Shown piece by piece: positions 9,906 to 18,252 of a stretch of DNA of 64,000 nucleotides (positions within the stretch are counted from its first letter, which is position 1; every line of letters begins with the position of its first letter). The stretch is from RYN-133 sp963754285 (GTDB lineage: Bacteria; Actinomycetota; Actinomycetes; Mycobacteriales; Jatrophihabitantaceae), in contig CAVWFN010000008.1 in NCBI GenBank assembly GCA_963754285.1, forward strand, positions 62,001 through 126,000, given 5' to 3'. A program made the position numbers and the translations under genes. The notes beneath the pieces are model-generated. The model was given only the letters and a program-made list of their open reading frames with translations, searched no databases and was not told the DNA's origin.

Positions 9906-11144
9906 TCAGGCTTCCCGCAGTCGGTGGCCGAGCGTCTGCAGCAGATCGACTCCAGCCGCCTCGTATCGCTCGGGATGCGGCGGGTATCCGTCGCCGCGTT
10001 CGAGGCGTCCTCGTCGGGTCGTGAACAGTTCGGTCGTCTCGATGACATCGCCTTCGACGCGTCCGGTGACACCGACGATCTCGCGCACCCGCCGCTGCCC
10101 GGTCGCGTCCATCCCCAGATGCACGACGATGTCGACCGACGACGCAACGGTCGGCACGACGAACGACGCAGACACGTTCTCGCCGGCGAGCAGCGGAAGG
10201 GTGCACATCTTGATCAGCGCCTCGCGGGCGGAGTTCGCGTGCAACGTGCACATGCCCGGCAGCCCGCTGTTCAACGCGACGAGCAGGTCGAGGCACTCCT
10301 CCTGCCGGACTTCGCCGACTATCAGCCGCGAGGGGCGCATCCGGAGCGCCTCTTTCACCAGCCGTCGCAGCGGGATCTCCCCGGTGCCCTCAAGATTCGG
10401 CTGTCGGGTCTGCATCCCGACGACGTCCGGCGCAGCGATATGAAGCTCGAAGACCTCCTCGACCGTGACGATGCGCTCGCGACCGGGAATCGCGCCGCAC
10501 AGCGCGTTGAGCATCGTCGTCTTGCCCGACTGGGTTCCGCCCGCGACGAGGACGTTCAGACCAGCGACGACCGACGCTTCGAGAAAGCGCGCGGCTTGCT
10601 CGGTGATCGACCCGACGCCGATGAGTTCGTCCAGCGAATGGAAGCCGAGCACGAACTTGCGGATGTTGACCGCCATATGGCGACGGGTGATGGACGGGAT
10701 GACGACGTGCAGTCGTGAACCGTCGGGCAGGTTCGCGTCGACGAAGGGCGTGCTCAAGTCGATGCGACGCCCGCTGGTGCGCAGCATCCGCTCGACGAGC
10801 TCGGCGACCTCGTCGCTGGTGAGAATCAGGGTCGTGAGTTCGCTGCGCCCACGCCGGGCCACGAAAACCCGACCGGGCTCGTTGATCCAGATCTCTTCGA
10901 TGCCGGGATCGTCGAGGAGCGGCTGCAGCGGCCCGAAGCCTGCGATCGCGTCGTGGATCGCGCGAGCAACGCCGCTGCGGTCGCTGATCGGCGGCAGCTG
11001 CGAGGTTGTGACGCGGTCGAGGTAGTCGCCGATCACTTCGTCGATCAGAGTGGCGACGGCCTCGGGTTCGGCGGCGGGATCGAGTGCGCGGCGGCGCACG
11101 AGTTCGCGCACCTCGCCCTCGAGGATCGCCCGCGCCGTCGGCAT
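9906..11144 (-). CDS. tadA: Tad pilus assembly ATPase TadA (CpaF family)
   Basis: 412 residues, full length for the family. Hexameric secretion ATPase that powers Flp pilus assembly. Walker A AGGTQSGKTTMLNAL lies near residue 200, with an Asp-box/Walker B region TVEEVFELHI and VGEVRQEECLDLL, and the His-box CTLHANSAREAL. N-terminal all-alpha domain 1-90. First gene of a leftward operon (tadA-tadB-tadC-flp-tadE-tadE-tadG). No TadZ or secretin gene is present, as is usual for Gram-positive Tad loci. Confidence 0.92.
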   Translation of the reverse strand: MPTARAILEGEVRELVRRRALDPAAEPEAVATLIDEVIGDYLDRVTTSQLPPISDRSGVARAIHDAIAGFGPLQPLLDDPGIEEIWINEPGRVFVARRGRSELTTLILTSDEVAELVERMLRTSGRRIDLSTPFVDANLPDGSRLHVVIPSITRRHMAVNIRKFVLGFHSLDELIGVGSITEQAARFLEASVVAGLNVLVAGGTQSGKTTMLNALCGAIPGRERIVTVEEVFELHIAAPDVVGMQTRQPNLEGTGEIPLRRLVKEALRMRPSRLIVGEVRQEECLDLLVALNSGLPGMCTLHANSAREALIKMCTLPLLAGENVSASFVVPTVASSVDIVVHLGMDATGQRRVREIVGVTGRVEGDVIETTELFTTRRGRLERGDGYPPHPERYEAAGVDLLQTLGHRLREA

Positions 11145-11303
11145 CCGGCCCTCCCAGTGTCCGATTTGTCCCGTCTGCCGGGCAGCGTAAGCCCGGCTCT
11201 TGGGAAATGCACAGTCGAATCCGGGGCCTTGTGGACAGCGGTCACCGGAGGTCGCACCTCACGCCACATGAGCACGCACGCGCCACAAACACAGGCCGGA
11301 TAA

Positions 11304-11333
11304 TGTACAGAGCCAAAGGCGTGCGTTGTACAG
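11304..11333. promoter_or_regulatory. Two TGTACAG repeats before the antitoxin gene
   Basis: TGTACAG occurs at 11304-11310 and 11327-11333, 23 bp apart centre to centre, and TGTACA is itself palindromic. A -10-like gataat lies at 11299-11304, next to the first copy. VapB-type antitoxins usually bind repeats around their own promoter, so autoregulation is likely but inferred. Confidence 0.45.
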
Positions 11334-11341
11334 TTCGATTC

Positions 11342-11602
11342 ATGGACGTCGCCGTCACCGAGCTCCGGGCACATCTGCGCAGCTGGGTCGAGCACGCCCG
11401 CGCCGAGGGTGCGGTCGTCATCACCGACCGCGGCATCCCGGTCGCCCGACTGGTCGGCATCGACAGCGCCGATGCTCTCGAGCGGCTGACGTCCGACGGC
11501 GTGATCTCGCCCGCCACAACAGCGCGGCCGAAGGCGTCCGGTAGGTCGCGACCGAAGCCGCGCCGGCCGGTGTCGGACCGGGTCGGCGAGCAGCGGCGCT
11601 GA
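11342..11602 (+). CDS. Type II antitoxin, Phd/YefM-VapB type
   Basis: 86 residues starting MDVAVTELRAHLRSWVEHAR, a Phd/YefM-like fold (DVAVTELRAHL, GAVVITDRGIPVARLVGI), then a basic C-terminal tail that would wrap the toxin. The PIN toxin gene follows after 3 bp, giving the standard antitoxin-toxin order. Start ATG 11342 is chosen because the family begins here; upstream frame extension crosses the probable promoter. Confidence 0.82.
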   Translation: MDVAVTELRAHLRSWVEHARAEGAVVITDRGIPVARLVGIDSADALERLTSDGVISPATTARPKASGRSRPKPRRPVSDRVGEQRR

Positions 11603-11605
11603 TCA

Positions 11606-12037
11606 GTGCCGCTCGTCTATTTCGACGCCAGCGCCTTCGTCAAACTGCTCACCGACGAGCCCGGAAGCGACGTCGCCGCAGCACTGTGGGACGGCTGCGA
11701 TGCGGCATTGTCGAGTCGGCTCGCCTATCCCGAGGTTCGCTCGGCACTTGCGGCAGCGGGGCGCAACCACGACCTGACCGCGCGGGAAGTGACCGCTGCG
11801 GAGCACGACTGGAACGACTTCTGGGCCGCGACTCGACCCGTCGAACTCACCACGGCCGTCGAGCAGCACGCCGGCGAACTCACCCGCGCGCACGCGCTGC
11901 GCGGGGCCGACGCGGTGCACCTGGCCAGCGCTTTGGCGATCGCTGACGCCGACCTGGTCGTGGCCGTCTGGGACAGGCGGCTGCACGCCGCAGCAATCGC
12001 TGCTGGCTGTCGGGTCGCACCAGCGACGCTGCGCTGA
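11606..12037 (+). CDS. PIN-domain ribonuclease toxin VapC
   Basis: 143 residues from GTG 11606. The PIN fold acidic residues are visible: D7 in YFDASAFVKLL, a Glu in AYPEVRSALA near 44, and two Asp near 100-117 (RGADAVHLASAL, DADLVVAVWDRRL). These bind divalent metal for RNA cleavage; tRNA is the usual target of VapC, but the target here cannot be read. Paired with the antitoxin just upstream. Confidence 0.87.
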   Translation: MPLVYFDASAFVKLLTDEPGSDVAAALWDGCDAALSSRLAYPEVRSALAAAGRNHDLTAREVTAAEHDWNDFWAATRPVELTTAVEQHAGELTRAHALRGADAVHLASALAIADADLVVAVWDRRLHAAAIAAGCRVAPATLR

Positions 12038-12048
12038 GGCTCGCCGCC

Positions 12049-12597
12049 TCAGAGCTGGCCGGGATAGAACCCGTGCCGGGCCAGCGCGCCGACGAGCGAG
12101 CGCTCCTCGTAGGCGAAGTGCGACAGCAGCGTCTCGGTCAGCGTGTCGACGGCGGCCTCGATCTCGCTCAGGTCCTCGGGCGCGCTCGCCAGCCGGACGA
12201 GTGCTGCGTCGACACTGCGGATCACGTCATGGATGACCTCGTGTTCGCGATGCAGCTGATCGAGCACCGGTGCCAACGCAGGGTCGGCGCGCCGCAGGTG
12301 CGGAAAGATCTGCCCGCTCTCCATCTCGTGATGCTGCGTCAGCTGCAGGCAGTACTGCTGGCAGATCCCGCCGAGGGTCCAGTTGTTCGCGAGCAGCGCG
12401 ATCCGCTGCAACTCGCCACGAGCACCGCCGGCCGACAGATGGCCCGAGCGCACCTGGTCGAGCACATCACGCACCTGGTCGAGCTCGCGGCGATACATGT
12501 CGTGCACCTGGACCAGATGCTCGCCGACCCGGCGACCCAACGCTGACACCGGCACATCGTCGACGTCGGGCGCCTGCGGGCGCGCCTCATCCGTCAT
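12049..12597 (-). CDS. Hemerythrin HHE-domain protein
   Basis: About 182 residues from ATG 12597 (ATG 12624 would add nine). Four-helix-bundle iron-binding family: H-and-E motifs appear as TQHHEMESGQIFPHL, LHREHEVIHDVIRSV and LLSHFAYEERSLV. Likely binds a di-iron centre and senses or scavenges oxygen or nitric oxide; the exact role is unknown. It is divergent from the PatB-like gene. Confidence 0.8.
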   Translation of the reverse strand: MTDEARPQAPDVDDVPVSALGRRVGEHLVQVHDMYRRELDQVRDVLDQVRSGHLSAGGARGELQRIALLANNWTLGGICQQYCLQLTQHHEMESGQIFPHLRRADPALAPVLDQLHREHEVIHDVIRSVDAALVRLASAPEDLSEIEAAVDTLTETLLSHFAYEERSLVGALARHGFYPGQL

Positions 12598-12676
12598 CGC
12601 AGGATCGACCACGTCCACCAGCATGCCAACCGACCGTGACCCGGTCGTCGCGCCGGGGTGCGTAACGTCGGGTGAC

Positions 12677-13861
12677 GTGACCTCGTTCGCCGAACGCATC
12701 GACGCGATCACCCTCGACCAACTGCGTGCGCAGCAGAGCGTGAAGTGGACGGCAGCCGGTCCCGACGGCATCGGTGCGTTCGTGGCCGAGATGGATTTCG
12801 GCATCGCCCCGGCCATCACCGACGCGCTCGAACGATTTGTCGCCGAGCAAAGCTTCGGCTACCTCGCACAACCGCTCGAGGACGAACTGGCGGACGCATG
12901 CGCGAGCTGGCAACGCGACCGCTACGGCTGGGACGTGCCGCCCGACTCGGTGCACCCGCTCGCCGACGTGGTCAAAGGCCTCGAGCTCGCGATGACCAAC
13001 TTCTCACGACCCGGCGCCCCGATCATCCTGCCGACGCCCGCGTACATGCCGTTCCTCATCGTGCCGCGCATCTTCGGCCGCGACATCATCGAAGTGCCGA
13101 TGCACAACGACGCCGGGCGCTACACGTTCGACCTCGACGGGATCGATGCCGCCTACCGTGCCGGCGGCGACCTGCTCGTGCTGTGCAATCCGTACAACCC
13201 GCTCGGACGGGTCTTCGATCGTGCCGAGCTCACCGCGCTCACCGAGGTCGTAGACCACCACGGCGGACGCGTGTTCGCCGACGAGATCCACGCCCCGATC
13301 GTCTATCCGGGTGCGCAGCACATTCCCTACGCATCGACGTCCGAGACGGCAGCGCGCCACACGATCACGGCGACGTCGGCGTCGAAGGGCTGGAACCTGC
13401 CCGGGCTCAAGTGCGCGCAGCTCATCCTGAGCAACGACGCCGATCGCGATGCGTGGGTCGGGATCGGGCACTGGGCCTCGCACGGCGCGAGCAACCCGGG
13501 CGTCGTCGCGAACACCGTGGCGTATCGCGACGGCAAGCCGTGGCTGGCCGAGGCAGTCGACTACCTCGACGGCAACCGCCGGCTGCTCGCCGACCTGCTG
13601 CACGAACACCTGCCGCAGGTGCGCTACCGAGCACCGGAGGGCACGTATCTCGCGTGGCTCGACTTCCGCGACTACGACCTGCCGCAGAGCCCCGGCGAGT
13701 TCGTCGGCGAGCAGGCGAACGTCGTCGTCATCGACGGACCGGAATGCGGCACGGGCGGCGCCGGCTTCCTGCGGCTGAACTTCGCGACGCCGCGACCGGT
13801 ACTCACCGAGATCGTGCAGCGCATCGCCACAGCAGTCACATCTGCGCAGCGCCCTCGTTGA
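12677..13861 (+). CDS. MalY/PatB-type PLP-dependent C-S lyase (cystathionine beta-lyase-like)
   Basis: 394 residues, fold type I aminotransferase family. The PLP-binding lysine is in TATSASKGWNLPGLK (near 240), with the conserved CNPYNPLGR and FADEIHAPIVYPG. MalY/PatB proteins cleave C-S bonds in cystathionine and related thiols. Start GTG 12677 sits 8 nt after TAACGT (12663-12668), a -10-like hexamer, and has no Shine-Dalgarno, so a leaderless mRNA is likely. The 3' end overlaps the convergent iron-sulfur gene by 26 bp. Confidence 0.87.
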   Translation: MTSFAERIDAITLDQLRAQQSVKWTAAGPDGIGAFVAEMDFGIAPAITDALERFVAEQSFGYLAQPLEDELADACASWQRDRYGWDVPPDSVHPLADVVKGLELAMTNFSRPGAPIILPTPAYMPFLIVPRIFGRDIIEVPMHNDAGRYTFDLDGIDAAYRAGGDLLVLCNPYNPLGRVFDRAELTALTEVVDHHGGRVFADEIHAPIVYPGAQHIPYASTSETAARHTITATSASKGWNLPGLKCAQLILSNDADRDAWVGIGHWASHGASNPGVVANTVAYRDGKPWLAEAVDYLDGNRRLLADLLHEHLPQVRYRAPEGTYLAWLDFRDYDLPQSPGEFVGEQANVVVIDGPECGTGGAGFLRLNFATPRPVLTEIVQRIATAVTSAQRPR

Positions 13862-14303
13862 TCGCCTCACGGATGCGGTGGTACGTGCCGCACCGGCAGA
13901 TGTTGCGGATCTCGTCGATATCGGCGTCGGTCAGCTTGCCGCCCTTCTCGCGAACCTTCGCCACCGCCGCCATGATCTGGCCGGGCTGGCAGTAACCGCA
14001 CTGCGGCACGTCCTGCTCCAGCCACGCCTCCTGCATCGGGTGCAGATCCTTGTGCACGGTGCCTGGCAAGCCTTCGATCGTCGTGATGTGATCGTCGGCC
14101 TTGATGTCCTTGACCTGCACCGAGCACGGGTTGAATGCGCGCCCGTTGATGTGGCTGGTGCACGCCTTGCAGACGTTCAACCCGCAGCCGTACTTCGGTC
14201 CGGTCACGCCGAGCAGATCGCGCAGCACCCAGAGCAGCCGAACGCTGTCCTCGGCGTCGACACTGATCCGCTTGCCATTGAGCACGAAGGTATGCGTTGC
14301 CAT
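13836..14303 (-). CDS. (2Fe-2S) subunit of a molybdenum hydroxylase (IorA-like)
   Basis: 155 residues. Two [2Fe-2S] sites are visible: plant-type C-x4-C-x2-C in GPKYGCGLNVCKAC with the distant NPC, and the helical-bundle site CGYCQPGQIM ... NICRCGTYHRI. This is the small electron-transfer subunit of isoquinoline 1-oxidoreductase or related aldehyde oxidases. The large molybdopterin subunit gene lies just upstream, 9 bp away. There is no separate FAD subunit in the operon, as in the IorAB type, which passes electrons to cytochromes. Confidence 0.9.
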   Translation of the reverse strand: MATHTFVLNGKRISVDAEDSVRLLWVLRDLLGVTGPKYGCGLNVCKACTSHINGRAFNPCSVQVKDIKADDHITTIEGLPGTVHKDLHPMQEAWLEQDVPQCGYCQPGQIMAAVAKVREKGGKLTDADIDEIRNICRCGTYHRIREAINEGAAQM

Positions 14304-14312
14304 GTGTTGCTC

Positions 14313-16640
14313 CTAGCTCACGTAGTGGGTCAGGCCGTCGGTCGGGCTCTGCGGTGTCGACGGGACGGTCGGGATGACCTCGAAGAAGTTCGGCGCCACG
14401 GCATGGTTGATCGGGAACTCGTGCGGCACCGTGCCCGTGGCGCGCGCGTAGGCGCACGCCGTCGCTGCCATCGAGGCAGCGACGCCGAACTCGCCCGCCC
14501 CGCCGGGCTGATCGCTCGTGTCCGGCATGACGATCACCTGGACGTCACGCGGGACGTTCCACTCGCGCGTGTAGAAGTAGTTGTCCCAACTGGCCTCGAG
14601 GAAGTACCCGTCCTGCAGATGCAAGCTGGACGTGAGCGCCTGCGCGATCCCGTCCATGATGCCGCCCTGCATCTGCGCTTCGAGTCCGCGCGGATTGAGC
14701 GTCTGGCCGACGTCGACGGCGAAGACGACCTTGGTGACCCGCGGGCCGGTATAGGCCTTCTCGACCTTGCGATGGACGGTCGACGGGCGGGTGTCGATCT
14801 CGACGAGGCAGGCGCACCAACCCTTGTACTCGTTGTGGACGGCGATCCCCTGCGCAGTCCCGGCGGGCATGCGCCTGCCCCACTTCCCGACCTCGGCCAC
14901 CTTGTCGAGCACGGCGAGGCCGCGAGGGTTCTTGATGAATGCGCGTCGGAAGGCGTACGGGTTCTTGCCGTCGAGTTTCGCGAGTTGGTCGGTGATCAGT
15001 TCCTGCGCAGTGCACACGTCCGGTGAATAGATGTTGCGCATGCTTCCCGTCGGGAAGCCCATGTCGACCTCGTTGAGCAACTGATCGGTCTGCCCGTAGT
15101 TGTACGACACGTTCGAGGTGAGCTCGAAGATGCCTTGCGCCACCGTGTAGTTCCCCGCCGGCAGCCGGTCGGCGAAGGCGCTGACCATCTCGCCCAGGCC
15201 GTGCGAGAAGTCGGTCGACACGCTCGTGTGCCGCTGCTCGTAGGTCAGCACGTTGCCCGCGAGATAGGTCGCCCGCACCCGCGACGTCGCCATCGGGTGG
15301 GTGCGGCCCTGCCGGAAGTCGTCGGTGCGTGACCACATCAGCTTCACCGGCTTGCCGAACGCGTGGGACGCCTCGACCGCTTCGAGCGCCGCGTCGGAGA
15401 ACAGGTGGCGTCCGAACGACCCGCCACCTGTCATCACGTGGACGGTCACCTGCTCGACCGTCATCCCGTACTTGTCCGCGAGATCCGACTGCAGCACGAT
15501 CGGCACCTTCAGCGGCGACCACACCTCGATCCCGCCGGGGCGGTAGTCGGCGACAGCGATGCCGGTCTCGAGCGGGCTGTTGCTGCGGAAGTGGAAGACG
15601 AACTCGCCCTCGACCGTCTTTGCCAGTACCGGCACGTCAGGCACGGCAAGTGGCAGCTCGGCTGCCTTCAGTTCGGCGAGCACCGACTGATCCGACTTGC
15701 CGTCCTCGGTGCCCTTGTTCCAGGTGACGTGCAGCGCGCGGATCGCGTCGATGCATTGGCCGAAGGTCTGGCCGCGCACCGCGACACCGGTCGAGATCAT
15801 CGCGACATCGGTGATGCCGGGCATCGCGCGCACCTGCTTCAGGTTCGCCACCGACTTCGGCGTGCCCTTGATCGTCGGCGGCCTCGCGACCATCGTCGGC
15901 AATGCGTTCGGGATCTTCAGGTCATTGGTGAAGCGCTTGCGTCCGGTGACCGCTTCGAGCGCGTCGATCCGGTTGTGCGGGCGACCGAGCACGCTGAACT
16001 GGTCCGTCGGCTTGAGCGTGACCTGCAGGCGCGTGACGGTCGATGTCGCCGCAGCCTCGGCGAGAGAGCCGTACCCGACGCGACGAGTGCCCGGTCCGTA
16101 GACCGTCCCGCGCCGCGTGCGCAGCGTGTCGACGTCGACCCCCCACTGTTTCGCCGCAGCCTGCATCAATTGCAGCCGCGCGAGTGCCGCCGCGACGCGG
16201 ATCGCCTGGTAGGTGGACCGGGTCGTGTTCGAGCCGCCGGTCAGTTGGTTGAACGCGAGCTCGGGGCGGGCGTTGGCGAGGGTGACGTCGACCTTGTCCA
16301 CGGCGATGTCGAGCTCTTCGGCGATGATCATCGCTGTCGAGGTGGTGATCCCCTGGCCGACCTCTGCGCGGGGCAGCGCGAACGACGCGGTCCCGTTCTT
16401 GTGCACGACGACGGTGATCAGGTGCGAGGTCGGTGCGGCCGCATCGTCCTGCAGGTCACCGAGGTCGTACTCGTCGGAGAACTCGGGCGGCGACGGGACG
16501 ACGGCCCCGGCGGGGTCGGCGCCCAATACCGTGCCGGCGATCGGCGCAGCCACCATCAGCGTCGGGCCCGCCAAGGCCCAGCCCAGGAAGGTGCGACGCT
16601 CGATGTCTCGACCACGACGGGGTGTCTGTCCACCGGTCAC
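14313..16640 (-). CDS. Molybdopterin-binding subunit, isoquinoline 1-oxidoreductase beta-like
   Basis: 775 residues with a twin-arginine signal (ERRTFLGWALAGP at 14-26), so exported folded with its partner. Motifs of the xanthine oxidase superfamily: TGGGSFGRHLF in the molybdopterin-binding region and GGAGEFGVAASM with the likely catalytic Glu near 725. IorAB-type enzymes hydroxylate N-heterocycles or oxidise aldehydes; the substrate is not known. Transcribed first in a two-gene operon, downstream of a 9-bp inverted repeat at 16662-16693 that probably controls it. Confidence 0.9.
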   Translation of the reverse strand: MTGGQTPRRGRDIERRTFLGWALAGPTLMVAAPIAGTVLGADPAGAVVPSPPEFSDEYDLGDLQDDAAAPTSHLITVVVHKNGTASFALPRAEVGQGITTSTAMIIAEELDIAVDKVDVTLANARPELAFNQLTGGSNTTRSTYQAIRVAAALARLQLMQAAAKQWGVDVDTLRTRRGTVYGPGTRRVGYGSLAEAAATSTVTRLQVTLKPTDQFSVLGRPHNRIDALEAVTGRKRFTNDLKIPNALPTMVARPPTIKGTPKSVANLKQVRAMPGITDVAMISTGVAVRGQTFGQCIDAIRALHVTWNKGTEDGKSDQSVLAELKAAELPLAVPDVPVLAKTVEGEFVFHFRSNSPLETGIAVADYRPGGIEVWSPLKVPIVLQSDLADKYGMTVEQVTVHVMTGGGSFGRHLFSDAALEAVEASHAFGKPVKLMWSRTDDFRQGRTHPMATSRVRATYLAGNVLTYEQRHTSVSTDFSHGLGEMVSAFADRLPAGNYTVAQGIFELTSNVSYNYGQTDQLLNEVDMGFPTGSMRNIYSPDVCTAQELITDQLAKLDGKNPYAFRRAFIKNPRGLAVLDKVAEVGKWGRRMPAGTAQGIAVHNEYKGWCACLVEIDTRPSTVHRKVEKAYTGPRVTKVVFAVDVGQTLNPRGLEAQMQGGIMDGIAQALTSSLHLQDGYFLEASWDNYFYTREWNVPRDVQVIVMPDTSDQPGGAGEFGVAASMAATACAYARATGTVPHEFPINHAVAPNFFEVIPTVPSTPQSPTDGLTHYVS

Positions 16641-16661
16641 CGGGCATGCCTCCAGAAGCAG

Positions 16662-16693
16662 CTAAATGTCGGGATTGTCTTGTTGACATTTAG
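16662..16693. promoter_or_regulatory. Inverted repeat CTAAATGTC-N14-GACATTTAG before the iorB-like gene
   Basis: Perfect 9-bp arms separated by 14 bp, ending 22 bp upstream of the ATG at 16640. The sequence is much richer in A and T than its surroundings. It is a good candidate operator for a dimeric repressor of the molybdenum hydroxylase operon. No regulator gene is adjacent. Confidence 0.6.
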
Positions 16694-16868
16694 TGCGTAC
16701 CTGTAAACACGCTGACGCGCAACTGGGACTTGACGCCCCGTTGATCAAGTGTGGACCTACCGCGAACGGCAGCTGCGGGGCCCAACGCCGCTCAGGCGCC
16801 GCCGACGAGGACGAATCGGCCTCGGCGAGACGCAGCGCGGGACGTCGTCAAATCGGTCGCCGGCCTAA

Positions 16869-17153
16869 TCAGGCCCCGAGATCGGCCTGCAGGCGGAACC
16901 GCTCGTCGGCGGACATGCCGCCCCATACGCCGTAGGGCTCGTGACTGGCCAGTGCGGACTTGAGGCACTCGTCGATGACGGGGCAGCGGGCGCACACGGC
17001 CTTGGCCTTCATCTCACGACGCCGCACAGACGCGCCGCGTTCGTTGTCGGCTTGATAGAACAGGGACGTGTCGAGTCCGGCGCAGGCCGCATCGAGCTGC
17101 CACTCCCAGGCGAAGATGCGCCTGGCGGTGTAGTCGGCTGGGGAAGTAATCAT
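16869..17153 (-). CDS. WhiB-family [4Fe-4S] transcriptional regulator
   Basis: 94 residues from ATG 17153, with GAGAGGG before it. Four cluster-binding cysteines: DAACAG and the CARCPVIDEC group; the diagnostic turn GVWGGMSADER follows. Actinobacteria use WhiB proteins as Fe-S sensors that bind the primary sigma factor and control division, redox and antibiotic responses. It has its own strong promoter with a leader of about 145 nt. A short hairpin GGCCT-4-AGGCC overlaps the stop codon. Confidence 0.93.
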   Translation of the reverse strand: MITSPADYTARRIFAWEWQLDAACAGLDTSLFYQADNERGASVRRREMKAKAVCARCPVIDECLKSALASHEPYGVWGGMSADERFRLQADLGA

Positions 17154-17254
17154 GATCCCTCTCGGACGCTCTATCCCTGGGTTGACGTCGAATAGCACGG
17201 GCGTGCCCGTACCTGTCTGCCCCCGCAGCGATAGGAGAGGATTCGCACCGACCT

Positions 17255-17339
17255 GATACCGGTTGATACCGGACACAGGTCGAACTTGATTCCTTCCACG
17301 ACAGATAATATCCGTGTTAGTTTTTCCGGTCAAGACCGG
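17255..17339 (-). promoter_or_regulatory. whiB promoter: TTGACC-N17-TATTAT with palindrome over -35 and tandem repeats in the leader
   Basis: On the minus strand, -35 TTGACC (17328-17333) and -10 TATTAT (17305-17310) are 17 bp apart, close to the sigma-70 consensus. The -35 is embedded in the palindrome CCGGTC-AA-GACCGG (17326-17339), a likely repressor or activator site. In the transcribed leader the octamer GATACCGG occurs at 17255-17262 and 17265-17272, a 10-bp direct repeat equal to one helical turn. Confidence 0.7.
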
Positions 17340-17390
17340 ATACAGGGAAGATCGGCGGGAAATACCGCCGCATAAGCGCTCAGTCCGATC

Positions 17391-18173
17391 TCAGTCGATT
17401 CGGACGTCCACGGACCCCAAAACGTCGAATTCTGCGCAGAACTCATCGCCGGACTGCATGGGCACCGCGGCATGCAGCGCGCCGGTCATCACCAGGTGCC
17501 CGGGCTCGAGGGCGATCCCGTTCTCGCCGAGCACGTTGGCCAGCCACGCGACGACGGCCAACGGGTCGCCGAGCGCGGCCGCGCCGGTCCCCCGGTCGAT
17601 GACCTCGCCGTTGCGCGACAGCGTCATCGCGATCTCGCGCGGGTCGAGATCGTCCAGCGCGACGAGGTCGGCGGACAACGCGACGGCGCCGTTGCTGGCG
17701 AGATCGGCAACCGTGTCGGCGAGCTTGATGCGCCAGTCGACGAAGCGCGAGTCGACGATCTCCATCGACGCGCCGATCGACGCGACGGCCGCCCGGGCGG
17801 CCTCGAGGGTCACTCCCGGCCCGGCGAGCCGTTCACCCATCACGAACACGATCTCGGCCTCGAGCTTCGGCGCGATGAAGCCGGCGAGCGCGACGACATC
17901 GCCGTTGCGGTAGACCGTCGACGCGAGCACCGGGCCGTAGTCGGGCGTGTCGACACCGATCATCTTCTGCATCGCCTCGGAGGTCAGGCCCACCTTGTAG
18001 CCCACGATCGAGTCGCCGGCGTCCAGGATCATCCGGGTCAGCGCGGCCTGGACGGCGTAGCCGTCGGCCATGCCCAGCGTCGGATCGGCGTCGGTGAACG
18101 CAGCTATCGGGCGGCGATCGCGCCGCGCCTCGAACAGCGCCCGGGCCTTGCCTTCGACATCGGTGATGGGCAT
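17391..18173 (-). CDS. hsaE: 2-keto-4-pentenoate hydratase family (HsaE-type 2-hydroxypentadienoate hydratase)
   Basis: 260 residues from ATG 18173 (MPITDVEGKARALFEARRD). FAH/MhpD-like hydratase: GYKVGLTSEAMQKMIGVD, LEAEIVFVMGERL, and DWRIKLADTVADLASNGAV are family landmarks. It hydrates 2-hydroxy-penta(hexa)dienoate to 4-hydroxy-2-oxoacid, the step before the aldolase and acylating dehydrogenase encoded just across the divergent promoter. In Mycobacterium the three enzymes act in cholesterol ring degradation under KstR. Here hsaE is inverted relative to hsaG-hsaF. A role in other meta-cleavage routes is possible. Confidence 0.85.
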   Translation of the reverse strand: MPITDVEGKARALFEARRDRRPIAAFTDADPTLGMADGYAVQAALTRMILDAGDSIVGYKVGLTSEAMQKMIGVDTPDYGPVLASTVYRNGDVVALAGFIAPKLEAEIVFVMGERLAGPGVTLEAARAAVASIGASMEIVDSRFVDWRIKLADTVADLASNGAVALSADLVALDDLDPREIAMTLSRNGEVIDRGTGAAALGDPLAVVAWLANVLGENGIALEPGHLVMTGALHAAVPMQSGDEFCAEFDVLGSVDVRID

Positions 18174-18218
18174 CGCTGCTCCTCTTGTTGCGTCACGCAC
18201 GATCCGCACGGTAAAAAG

Positions 18219-18232
18219 TGAAACACGTTCTA
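18219..18232. promoter_or_regulatory. KstR-like operator between hsaE and hsaG
   Basis: TGAAACACGTTCTA matches the KstR pattern TnnAACnnGTTnnA at every fixed position. It lies 45 bp from the hsaE start and 20 bp from the hsaG start, in a 79-bp divergent region, and the genes on both sides are members of the known mycobacterial KstR regulon. Binding is inferred. Confidence 0.75.
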
Positions 18233-18252
18233 CTTTGCCACGGGAGGCAAGG

